DNA of 16,574 bases from Pseudomonadota bacterium (GTDB lineage Bacteria; Desulfobacterota; Desulfovibrionia; Desulfovibrionales; Desulfovibrionaceae), in assembly GCA_023453335.1 (NCBI GenBank), contig JAEXTU010000111.1, forward strand, positions 1 to 16,574. Direction: 5' to 3'. Under the pieces are notes generated by a model, which was not told the DNA's origin, made no database searches, and saw nothing but the letters and a program-made list of their open reading frames with translations. Numbering within the stretch: the first letter of the stretch is position 1; the number at the start of each line of letters is the position of its first letter. This document shows, piece by piece, positions 6,508 through 12,810 of this stretch. Made by a program: the position numbers and the translations under genes.

Positions 6508-7224
6508 ATGGCGCGCATGCGGGAACTCAAGCGCCAGGTCGCGGACCTGCTCGGCCGCCTCGACTCCGAGGCCGCCCTGCAGCCCATCCTGGCCCTGGAC
6601 CCCCATGCGGCCACCGGGCCCCTGTTCGCGGCCCTGCTCCACCCCGACCCGCTGATCCGCTGGCGGGCGGCCACCGCCCTGGGCGCCACCACCGCGGCCC
6701 TGGCCTCCCGCGCCATGGAGGATGCCCGCGTGGTCATGCGCCGCTTCATGTGGCACATGAACGAGGAGTCCGGGAACATCGGCTGGGGCATCCCCGAGGC
6801 CATGGGCGAGACCCTGGCCCGCTCCCCGGCCCTGGCCCGGGAATTCGGCCGCATCCTCTGCTCCTACGTGCACGACTTTACGGGCATTGCCGACTCCACC
6901 TGGATCGACCACCCGCCCCTGCGCGCCGGGGCCTACTGGGGCCTGGCCCGCCTGGCCCAGACCCAGCCGGACCGGGTCTGCGCCGCGGTGCCCGACCTCC
7001 TGGCCGCCCTGACCACCGGCCCGCACACCCCGGAGCCCCTGGCCCGGGAGACCGACCTGGGCAAGGCCCACATCCTCCTGGTCCTGGCCGCCCTGCGGCC
7101 GCCCGAGGCCGCCGGGGCCATGGCCGCCCTGGCCGACTCCCCCGTCCCCGTCACCATTTACCGCGACTACCAACTCCACCCCACCACCCTCGGGGAGCTG
7201 GCGCGCCTCGGAGCTACGCCATGA
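6508..7224 (+). CDS. HEAT-repeat-like protein with an MNEESGNIGWG core
   Basis: The product is 238 aa and built of Ala/Leu-rich helix pairs (about 22-78, 136-170, 183-212) of the HEAT/PBS-lyase-like kind, normally protein-binding. Its most distinctive part is residues 81-100, which contain WHMNEESGNIGWGIPEAMGE, a Gly/Glu/Trp-rich stretch unlike ordinary HEAT sequence and probably a functional surface. I associate this motif with a family named after D. vulgaris DVU0298, from memory only; its function is not established. The start has AGGAG at 6495-6499, overlapping the TPR gene's stop. The stop overlaps the next start by four bases (ATGA). There is no signal peptide or membrane helix. Some HEAT-like proteins attach bilins or hydroxylate deoxyhypusine, but I see no conserved His-Glu pairs that would support those activities here. 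Confidence 0.85.
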   Translation: MARMRELKRQVADLLGRLDSEAALQPILALDPHAATGPLFAALLHPDPLIRWRAATALGATTAALASRAMEDARVVMRRFMWHMNEESGNIGWGIPEAMGETLARSPALAREFGRILCSYVHDFTGIADSTWIDHPPLRAGAYWGLARLAQTQPDRVCAAVPDLLAALTTGPHTPEPLARETDLGKAHILLVLAALRPPEAAGAMAALADSPVPVTIYRDYQLHPTTLGELARLGATP

Positions 7225-7481
7225 AGGACGAACGCGGCCTGTACTACTATCCCACCATGCAGAACCGGAAGACCCGCATGTACGTGCGCAAGAACGGCGA
7301 GGCCATCGAGTTCCGGCTCTGGAGCTCGGAAGACCCTCGCATCTGGGACCGCCACGAATGGATTCCCCGCGACGTGGCGGAAAAGGCCATGCAGCACTAC
7401 GCCACCAAGGGCCGCAACCCCCTGGCCCTCTACGATCTCGACATCGCCCGCCGCCTTATTGCGGACGAAGAACGCAGCTAG
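7221..7481 (+). CDS. 86-aa protein of unknown function, last gene of the operon
   Basis: I do not recognise the family. This small basic protein is rich in Tyr, Trp and Arg: GLYYYPTMQNRKTRMYVR at residues 6-23, then FRLWSSEDPRIWDRHEWIP at 31-49. It ends in a helical stretch with YDLDIARRLIADEE. The first half reads like a small beta-sheet domain (alternating aromatic and charged residues), possibly binding a protein or nucleic acid. It has no Cys, signal peptide or membrane segment. The ATG overlaps the stop of the HEAT-like gene by four bases and has CGGAG at 7209-7213, so it is translated together with it. The overlap makes it very likely a real gene despite its length. Confidence 0.85.
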   Translation: MKDERGLYYYPTMQNRKTRMYVRKNGEAIEFRLWSSEDPRIWDRHEWIPRDVAEKAMQHYATKGRNPLALYDLDIARRLIADEERS

Positions 7482-7873
7482 CCCACGCTGTTTTCCGCAA
7501 GAAAAGACGACATGTGGTCGTATCTGCACGCAAGCGTGGCTTAAATAGCCGACAGTAGCGCTCTGCGCGAGGAATATCGCACGAGCCGTCCTTTCTTTTT
7601 CAAATATAAGCGAGCAACGCAAGAATGAACGAGATACTACTCGTTCAGCACTGCTTACTCATCTCCGCGATGCACTCATCCATTGCCAGATTCCGACAAA
7701 TCTCCTGAGACTAACGAACCACGCCAACGCACGTTCCGGCCCAATGCAAAGGGGATAACAGTCGTGGTGCGTTGAAAACTTTACAATATAACCCCCCCCT
7801 TGGTATATATCCGTCACTTTCACGCATTCAGATGCGAACGCCTTCAACCGAAAAATCCGCGGGGTGGGTACTG
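7482..7873. other. 392-bp non-coding stretch of low GC at the edge of an accessory patch
   Basis: No convincing gene lies here. A hand count of 7501-7680 gives 89 G/C of 180 (about 49%), against well over 70% in the operon to the left. It contains several short perfect inverted repeats: ACGAC/GTCGT at 7507-7521, CACGC/GCGTG at 7527-7538 and the 8-bp stem at 7626-7647. Near the right end are TACAAT (7782-7787) and TATAAC (7787-7792) as possible -10 boxes, without a good -35, then a run of eight C (7792-7799) and TATATAT (7804-7810). I found no tRNA, transposase remnant or terminal repeat. Confidence 0.6.
7626..7647. repeat. Perfect 8-bp inverted repeat
   Basis: TGAACGAG (7626-7633) and CTCGTTCA (7640-7647) are exact reverse complements around a 6-base spacer. 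No T tract follows in either direction, so an operator or structured RNA element fits better than a terminator. Confidence 0.6.
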
Positions 7874-8518
7874 ATGGTCACGCGTATCTTCCGAGTGCTT
7901 GCGTTGCTCGGATCGCTGGCGGTCCTCTTCGGATGCGCCTCGGTGAACTCCATTTCCAGCGACAAGACGGAGACCCTGATCGACCGGGAGGGCATCGACA
8001 TCATCGCCGCCGACGCCAGCCGCCGGCTCGCCTTCATCAAGGACAGGGACACGGCGGAGAGGCTCTGCCTCGCGCCGGGACCGGACTTCTCCCGGACCGC
8101 GGGCCACGGCGTCAACCTGGGCCTCCCCACCACCGCCGGCGGGGCGGTCGGCATCGGCGAGAGCCAGAGCCGCGGCGCCCTCGACCTGGGCGGCCGCGCA
8201 CCGGCCCTGCTCATCGCCCGCGAGCTCCTCTACCGCGCCTGTGAACTGGCCCGTAACATCAATGCCGACCCCGCCACCGAGCGGGAGATCTACAGCCAGT
8301 TCCTCAACGCCATCGTCGAAATCGCCAAGGTCCAGCAGGGCGCGGGAACCGCAGCTCTGGGCGACGAGCCCACCCTCGCCCCCCCGGTGGCCGCCACGCC
8401 CAACGCCCTCATCCCTGACAAAAGGCTCAAAGGCCACACCGCCATCCGGGGGAAAGACAACTCGTCCACGTATGACAAGGACAACAGCGACAAGGACGAT
8501 GACGACAAGGACCGCTGA
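7874..8518 (+). CDS. Outer-membrane-type lipoprotein of unknown function with acidic tail
   Basis: The 214-aa product starts with a lipoprotein signal peptide: basic MVTRIFR, a hydrophobic core, then the lipobox LFGC with the lipidated Cys at 21. The next residue is Ala, which under the usual rule sends it to the outer membrane. The mature part has a helical core; ALLIARELLYRACELARNIN near 111-130 resembles a domain I have seen in many proteobacterial lipoproteins of unknown role. A Pro/Ala linker follows near 165-182. The last 20 residues are Asp/Lys-rich, which may bind cations. I chose the ATG at 7874 over the in-frame ATG at 7832, because it gives a normal-length signal peptide and has a G-rich site just upstream, while 7832 has no ribosome-binding site. 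Base composition rises back to high GC in the middle of the gene. It is followed 69 bases later by the Cys-rich protein gene, possibly co-transcribed. Confidence 0.85.
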   Translation: MVTRIFRVLALLGSLAVLFGCASVNSISSDKTETLIDREGIDIIAADASRRLAFIKDRDTAERLCLAPGPDFSRTAGHGVNLGLPTTAGGAVGIGESQSRGALDLGGRAPALLIARELLYRACELARNINADPATEREIYSQFLNAIVEIAKVQQGAGTAALGDEPTLAPPVAATPNALIPDKRLKGHTAIRGKDNSSTYDKDNSDKDDDDKDR

Positions 8519-8587
8519 GCAGCCTGGAATTCATCGCACGTGTTTAGGGAAAGGCTTCGCTCTGGCACCCAGCCCAAGGAGAACGCA

Positions 8588-9133
8588 ATGCGACTTGTCA
8601 CGTTGTTGCTTCTTTGCGCCTGGTTTGTCTGCATGGCTTCGCCCGTATCTGCAGGGAATCAGAAGCAAGACGATACCTGCACGCTGCACGCCGATTTTTG
8701 GGACGCCCAGTCATGTGAAAAAGGGCTCACCTGCGTAAAGGTCAATAATAATCCAATTGACCCAGGTGGGGTATGTGTGGGCAGAGGGGGGCAAGGCGAC
8801 TATTGCGGCGCCAACAAATCCGACAGCAAGTATTGCTCGGGTAATCTTGTGTGCCGCGATGCCGGCGCTGCCTACGCCTGGGTCTGCGTAGGAAAAGGAG
8901 AACCCAACAACTATTGCGCCAAGGAAGATGCCGGCCATGGCAGCAAAAGTTGCGGAGGAAAATTAAAGTGCCGGAGCACGCATGCCGGAGGGGTCCGCTA
9001 TCGCTGCATTGGCCGCGGCGAGGAAGGCGACTACTGCGGGGAAGATGACCACAAGCACGGCAGCCCGAATTGCCAGGGGCATCTGGTCTGTCGGGAAGTG
9101 AGTGGCGGAAGCTTCAAGTGTGTAAAAAAGTGA
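8588..9133 (+). CDS. Secreted Cys-rich protein with four tandem 4-Cys repeats
   Basis: I do not recognise a named family. The 181-aa product has a Sec signal peptide (hydrophobic 4-18, cleavage probably after VSA at 22), so the mature part is exported. It holds 16 cysteines in four repeats: C31/43/49/63, C73/83/89/100, C110/122/128/140 and C150/162/168/178. The unit reads D/N-Y-C, 9-11 residues, C-x-G-x-L-x-C, 8-13 residues, C-V/I-G-R/K-G, with the last unit ending in CVKK. Even Cys number and tight spacing suggest four small disulfide-bonded knots, as in toxin-like, adhesin or inhibitor domains; metal binding is an alternative. AAGGAGAA at 8576-8583 sets the ATG. Base composition is strikingly low: 27 of 60 G/C in 8701-8760. 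This suggests recent acquisition. A terminator follows. Confidence 0.85.
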   Translation: MRLVTLLLLCAWFVCMASPVSAGNQKQDDTCTLHADFWDAQSCEKGLTCVKVNNNPIDPGGVCVGRGGQGDYCGANKSDSKYCSGNLVCRDAGAAYAWVCVGKGEPNNYCAKEDAGHGSKSCGGKLKCRSTHAGGVRYRCIGRGEEGDYCGEDDHKHGSPNCQGHLVCREVSGGSFKCVKK

Positions 9134-9186
9134 TCGTGATTCGGCAAATGGTATAGCTGGACCTGGTTACCTCAGAATCCGGTCAT

Positions 9187-9239
9187 CGCGGAATTCCGGA
9201 GAGACGCGGTTCCTCGGGATTCCGCGGCGTCGCGTTTTT
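9187..9239 (+). terminator. Intrinsic terminator for the Cys-rich gene
   Basis: CGCGGAAT (9187-9194) pairs exactly with ATTCCGCG (9219-9226). A competing inner stem pairs GACGC (9203-9207) with GCGTC (9227-9231). A run of five T follows at 9235-9239. It ends one base before the azlD stop codon on the other strand, separating the convergent genes. Confidence 0.65.
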
Positions 9240-9548
9240 CTATCCCCCGAACTGCCGCAGCACACAGACTGCGACCACGCCCGCGACCATCGCCGCCAGC
9301 AGATTGCGAGTCTTGAGGGCCAGGCCAAGGGACACCGCGGCCGCAACCCATTCCGCGGGCCCTCCGCGGGTGAGGCCGGGCAGGAGGATGGAGATGAGCA
9401 CTGCGCCGGGGATGCCCTGCAGGAAGGCCTCGGTGCGCGGGGTGAGGCGGATGCGGGTGGCGATGAACAGCCCGGCCGCCCGGGTGAGATAGGTGGCCGC
9501 GGCCATGCCCAGGATGGCCAGCGCGCTGGCCAGGGGTTCAGCGGCCAT
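9240..9548 (-). CDS. azlD: AzlD-type branched-chain amino-acid exporter subunit
   Basis: AzlD is the small partner of AzlC in the two-component exporter of branched-chain amino acids; azaleucine resistance gave the name. The product is 102 aa, the usual size, with about three to four hydrophobic segments. It has the family features ATYLTRAAG near 18-26 and LQGIPGAVLISILLP near 43-57, so it is an inner-membrane protein. The ATG lies within the azlC end (11-base overlap), with a GGAG site ahead, so the two subunits are translated together. It ends next to the terminator of the convergent Cys-rich gene. I see no Lrp- or AzlB-like regulator in the window. Confidence 0.92.
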   Translation of the reverse strand: MAAEPLASALAILGMAAATYLTRAAGLFIATRIRLTPRTEAFLQGIPGAVLISILLPGLTRGGPAEWVAAAVSLGLALKTRNLLAAMVAGVVAVCVLRQFGG

Positions 9549-10242
9549 GGCGCAGGGCTCCGGCCAGGCCGCCGGCCCGGCCGCCGGCCACGATGTGCCA
9601 CTTGCCGGGCACGAAATACTCCACCAGAAGGGCCACGGCCCCGGCCGCCAGCCAGGGGGCCAGGTCGCGCCGGCCGCGCCACATGCCGGCCAGGAGGGCC
9701 AGGAACATGGCGGTGAAGGCGAAGTCCATGCCCAGCCGGGCGGGATCGCCCAGGAGCGAGCCCGCGGTCATGCCCAGGCCGGTGGCGCCCACCCAGGCCA
9801 GGTACAGGGCCAGGCCCGTGCCCAGGAGGAAGGAGGCCCGGCTGCCCCCGGAATTGAGTTCGGTGAGGGTCAGCGCCCAGCCCTCGTCCACCAGGAAGAA
9901 CATGCTGCCGTAAGCCTGGAGCGGGGTGAGCCCGCCGAACCAGGGCCGCAGGGTCGCGCCCATGAGCACGTGGCGCAGGTTCACGGCCAGGGTGGTGACG
10001 ATGAGCGCCGACACCGGCAGGGGGTGCGCCCAGAGGTCCAGGGCCACGAACTGGGACGCGCCGGCAAAGACCAGGCCGGACAGCGAGAGGCCCTCCCAGA
10101 GCGAGAGCCCGGCCTGGCGGGCGAGCACCCCGTAGACCAGGCCATAGGCGGCCACGCCCAGGGCCACCGGCAGGGTGCGCACGAACCCGGCGCGCACCCC
10201 GTCCCAGCCGAAGGTGATGGCGGAAGGATGGGTGGTCTTCAA
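9538..10242 (-). CDS. azlC: AzlC-type branched-chain amino-acid exporter, large subunit
   Basis: AzlC is the main membrane subunit of the branched-chain amino-acid exporter. At 234 aa it fits the family (about 230-250). It starts with GVRAGFVRTLPVALGVAAYGLVYG, then has FAGASQFVALDLW near 60-72 and VNLRHVLMGATLRPW near 87-101, all typical of AzlC, with multiple membrane helices. The best start is a TTG at 10242-10240 that overlaps the stop of the upstream hydrolase gene (TTGA). No ATG or GTG fits the conserved N-terminus better. The rare start and overlap imply translational coupling to the hydrolase. Such transporters relieve toxic amino-acid build-up; the true substrate here is not shown. 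Confidence 0.92.
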   Translation of the reverse strand: MKTTHPSAITFGWDGVRAGFVRTLPVALGVAAYGLVYGVLARQAGLSLWEGLSLSGLVFAGASQFVALDLWAHPLPVSALIVTTLAVNLRHVLMGATLRPWFGGLTPLQAYGSMFFLVDEGWALTLTELNSGGSRASFLLGTGLALYLAWVGATGLGMTAGSLLGDPARLGMDFAFTAMFLALLAGMWRGRRDLAPWLAAGAVALLVEYFVPGKWHIVAGGRAGGLAGALRHGR

Positions 10243-11003
10243 AACGTCACCCGGTCCCCGGGCACCGGGAGGATGGCGTCCAGGCCCGCGGCGTTGCGCA
10301 GGGCGGCCTCCACCTCGGTCCGGCGGTGCTGGCGCACGGTGCGGGCGAGGTGGACCAGGGCCAGGTGGTGGACCCCGGTGCGGCGGGCGAAGGCCAGGCT
10401 CCCGGCCACGGTGCCGTGCCCCGGGATGTCGGGCTCCAGGCCGTAGGCCTCGTGCACGGCCAGGTCGCAGCCCCGGGCCAGCTGCTCGGTGGCCGGGGTG
10501 GGCCGGCCGTCGCCGCTGTAGAACAGGGCGCTGCCCGGCTCGTCCAGGCGCAGGCTCAGGCAGGGCGGGGAGTGGTCCGGTGCGGCGCAGGATACCCGCA
10601 CCCCGGCCACGTCAGCCGGGCGGCCTTCGGCCAGTTCGGTGAACTCCAGGGAGAACTCCAGCCGGCCACGCAGGCTGGGGTAGGCCAGGTCCAGGACCGC
10701 CGCGGCCTTGTCCGCCAGGCCCGCGGGCCCGGCCACGGCCAGGGGCTTGCGCCGGCCTCCCTGCCAGAGGCGCAGCACCAGGGCGGGCAGGCCCAGGAAG
10801 TGGTCGCCGTGGAAATGGGTGAGGAGCACCGCGTCCAGGTCCTCGGGGTCCGGGGCCAGCCGCCAGTAGGCGAACGGCGCGGTGAACCCGCAGTCCAGGA
10901 GCAGGCGGCGGCCGCCCCCCCGGCCCGAGGCCGCGACCAGCAGGCTGGTGTTGGGCAGGGCCTCGTCGAACGCCTCGCCCACCCCCACGAACAGGACCTC
11001 CAT
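10239..11003 (-). CDS. Metallo-beta-lactamase-fold hydrolase, RNase Z-like
   Basis: The 254-aa protein has the metallo-beta-lactamase fold that binds two zinc or iron ions. The metal motif HFHGDH is at residues 63-68 (THFHGDHFLGLP). Likely further ligands are H144 (PDHS), D165 (YSGDG) and H218 (ALVHL). The opening GVGEAFDEALPNTSLLV is a variant of the RNase Z-type start. The C-terminal HEAYG at 184-188 resembles the HE(A/C)T(Y/F) motif of RNase Z/ElaC and phosphodiesterase relatives. It could process tRNA 3' ends or hydrolyse a small phosphodiester; I cannot decide which. I see no clear RNase Z exosite arm, which favours a non-tRNA substrate. The ATG at 11003 has GGGGAGG five bases ahead. It is first in a set with azlC and azlD, which overlap it. 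Confidence 0.9.
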   Translation of the reverse strand: MEVLFVGVGEAFDEALPNTSLLVAASGRGGGRRLLLDCGFTAPFAYWRLAPDPEDLDAVLLTHFHGDHFLGLPALVLRLWQGGRRKPLAVAGPAGLADKAAAVLDLAYPSLRGRLEFSLEFTELAEGRPADVAGVRVSCAAPDHSPPCLSLRLDEPGSALFYSGDGRPTPATEQLARGCDLAVHEAYGLEPDIPGHGTVAGSLAFARRTGVHHLALVHLARTVRQHRRTEVEAALRNAAGLDAILPVPGDRVTF

Positions 11004-11038
11004 GCGCGCCTCCCCAGCGATGTGCTGCGGGGCGCAGG

Positions 11039-11065
11039 ATGCAACGCCCGGGCCGGGAATGCAAC
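11039..11065. promoter_or_regulatory. Direct repeat with 20-bp period upstream of the hydrolase gene
   Basis: ATGCAAC occurs at 11039-11045 and again at 11059-11065, exactly 20 bp (about two helix turns) apart. They lie in the 197-bp gap between the divergent hydrolase and small YkgJ-type genes. The spacing suits a dimeric regulator, but two short copies may be chance. Confidence 0.25.
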
Positions 11066-11200
11066 CAGCCCCTTCCGTTTCCCCTGCGGCCAGGATATGA
11101 AGGAATCGCCGGAAAAGGCCGGTTCCGCGCCGGGGCGCGGACGCGTTCTGCCGGGCGACCACCTGCTGCCGCCGGCCGGGCTTGCGGCCGGGGAGGGGCC

Positions 11201-11566
11201 ATGCCGCCTCTGGGATTCGCGTGCAAGCGGTGCGGGCACTGCTGCAACGGGCTGGACGATTCCTTCCGCAACGCCGTGGACCGGGAGGACGTGGCCGCCT
11301 GGGTGGCGGCCGGCCGCTGGGACATCCTGCGCCGGGTGCACATCGTGCTGCAGGAGGACGAGCCGGGCCGGGACCGGGTGGCGGAATACCGGGTGTGGGT
11401 GGACCCGGCCACCGGGGACTACCACGAGCAGGCCTGCCCCTGGTTCGGCCGGGACGCGGGCGGCAGCCTGTGCGCGATCTATGCCCTGCGGCCGCGCTAC
11501 TGCCGGGACTTTCCCATCTCCCGCACCCATGCCGAGGGCGTGGGCTGCCCGGGGTTCTGGGCATGA
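11201..11566 (+). CDS. Minimal YkgJ-type Cys-cluster protein
   Basis: This 121-aa protein is a second, shorter member of the YkgJ family (putative zinc/iron chelators, function not established). The leading cluster is C8-x2-C11-x2-C14-C15 at the very N-terminus (FACKRCGHCC). Then come C79 (ACPWF), C91 (GGSLCAIYALRPRYC), C101 and C116 (GCPGFW), eight Cys in all. The ATG at 11201 has GGAGG at 11192-11196, and the family normally begins just before its first Cys, so longer upstream readings are rejected. There is no signal peptide and no tail like that of the larger relative at 4559. It is divergent from the hydrolase and convergent with metK, so it is probably transcribed alone. Its stop codon touches the shared terminator. 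Confidence 0.9.
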   Translation: MPPLGFACKRCGHCCNGLDDSFRNAVDREDVAAWVAAGRWDILRRVHIVLQEDEPGRDRVAEYRVWVDPATGDYHEQACPWFGRDAGGSLCAIYALRPRYCRDFPISRTHAEGVGCPGFWA

Positions 11567-11568
11567 AA

Positions 11569-11590
11569 AAGGGGGCCGCGCGGCCCCCTT
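11569..11590. terminator. Bidirectional terminator between the YkgJ-type gene and metK
   Basis: A 22-base perfect palindrome forms a 9-bp stem with loop GCGC. On the minus strand it is followed by a T run (the complement of A 11566-11570), an intrinsic terminator for metK, 23 bases past its stop. On the plus strand only TTCT follows, so it works less well for the YkgJ-type gene. A second 12-base palindrome lies at 11598-11609. Confidence 0.85.
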
Positions 11591-11612
11591 CTGCATTCCT
11601 TTCGAAAGGAAA

Positions 11613-12785
11613 CTAGATCTTGCAGGCGGTCTTGAGATCGGCCACCGCGTCGGTGCGCTCCCAGGTGAACTCGGGACGGGTGCGGCCGAAGTGGCCGTAG
11701 CTGGCGGTGGGCTTGTAGATGGGCCGCTTGAGGTCCAGGCGCTTGATGATGTGGTAGGGCCGCATGTCGAAGACCTCCTTGACGCCCTTGGTCAGCACGT
11801 CGTCGGGCACTTCGCTGGTGCCATGGGAGGTGACCAGCACCGAGACCGGCTCGGCCACGCCGATGACGTAGGCGATCTGGACCTCGCACTTGGGGGCCAG
11901 GCCGGCGGCCACCACGTTCTTGGCCACGTAGCGGGCCATGTAGGCGCCGGAGCGGTCCACCTTGGAGGGGTCCTTGCCCGAGAACGCGCCGCCGCCGTGC
12001 GCGCCCATGCCGCCGTAGGTGTCCTGGATGATCTTGCGGCCGGTCAGGCCGCAGTCGCCCATGGGGCCGCCGATGACGAAGCGGCCGGTGGTGTTGATGA
12101 AGATGCGGGTGTTCTTGTCCACGTACTCGGCGGGCAGGGTGTCCATGATCACCTTTTCCCGCACCGCGTCGCACAGGTCGGTGTAGGCGATGTTCTCGTC
12201 GTGCTGGCAGGCGATGACCACGGTGTCAATGCGGGTGGGCTTGCCGTTCACGTACTCGAAGGAGACCTCGGTCTTGCCGTCGGGGCGCAGGAAGTCGAGC
12301 ATGCCTTCCTTGCGCACGTAGGTCAGGCGGCGGGAGAGCTTGTGCGCCCAGAAGATGGGGGCGGGCATGAGGGTTTCGGTCTCGGTGCAGGCGAAGCCGA
12401 ACATCATGCCCTGGTCGCCCGCGCCCTGCTCCTCGGGGGCCTTGCGGTCAACGCCCTGGGCGATGTCCGCGGACTGCTTGTCGATGGAAGAGATGACCGC
12501 GCAGGTCTCGTAGTCGAAACCCATGGTGGAGCTGTTGTAGCCGATCTCCTTGATGGTCTGGCGCACGATGCTCGGGAAGTCCGCAAAGCCGCGGGAGGTG
12601 ATCTCGCCGGCGATGAAGGCCAGGCCGGTGGTCACCAGGGTCTCGCAGGCCACCCGGGATTCCGGGTCCTGGGCCAGGAGCGCATCGAGGACCGCATCGG
12701 AAATCTGGTCCGCCACCTTGTCCGGGTGCCCTTCGGTCACGGACTCGGAGGTGAAGAAATACTTGCTGCCGTTGCACTGGATCAT
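11613..12785 (-). CDS. metK: S-adenosylmethionine synthase
   Basis: MetK makes S-adenosylmethionine from methionine and ATP in the cytoplasm, supplying methyl groups and radical-SAM enzymes. The 390-aa product matches the usual length (about 385-395). Diagnostic motifs are GHPDKVADQISDAVLDA at 19-35, GAGDQGMMFGFA at 121-132 and GGGAFSGKDPSKVDRSGAY at 264-282, the phosphate-binding loop. The ATG at 12785 has GAGGAGGAA close ahead and leads straight into the conserved start (GSKYFFTSESVTEGHPDK); a longer reading would overlap the DUF502 gene. It is the last of three minus-strand genes, 25 bases after the DUF502 gene. A terminator follows. Confidence 0.98.
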   Translation of the reverse strand: MIQCNGSKYFFTSESVTEGHPDKVADQISDAVLDALLAQDPESRVACETLVTTGLAFIAGEITSRGFADFPSIVRQTIKEIGYNSSTMGFDYETCAVISSIDKQSADIAQGVDRKAPEEQGAGDQGMMFGFACTETETLMPAPIFWAHKLSRRLTYVRKEGMLDFLRPDGKTEVSFEYVNGKPTRIDTVVIACQHDENIAYTDLCDAVREKVIMDTLPAEYVDKNTRIFINTTGRFVIGGPMGDCGLTGRKIIQDTYGGMGAHGGGAFSGKDPSKVDRSGAYMARYVAKNVVAAGLAPKCEVQIAYVIGVAEPVSVLVTSHGTSEVPDDVLTKGVKEVFDMRPYHIIKRLDLKRPIYKPTASYGHFGRTRPEFTWERTDAVADLKTACKI

Positions 12786-12810
12786 GGGTTTCCTCCTCGG
12801 GAGTGTTTCT

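Noticed and set aside
7167..7622. 151-codon minus-strand frame across the end of the operon
   Set aside because: It overlaps the 86-aa gene antisense and has no good start signal or recognisable domain.
7659..7847. 62-codon minus-strand frame in the low-GC stretch
   Set aside because: No ribosome-binding site and no recognisable features. Open frames of this length are expected by chance.
7482..7873. tRNA gene or CRISPR array in the non-coding stretch
   Set aside because: No cloverleaf with a T-loop sequence and no regularly spaced repeats could be found.
8494..8511. Enterokinase-like DDDDK at the end of the lipoprotein
   Set aside because: It is a by-product of the Asp/Lys-rich tail and has no meaning in a bacterium.
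8711..8938. 75-codon minus-strand frame with a hydrophobic start
   Set aside because: It lies fully antisense to the Cys-rich gene, whose repeats, signal peptide and ribosome-binding site are convincing.
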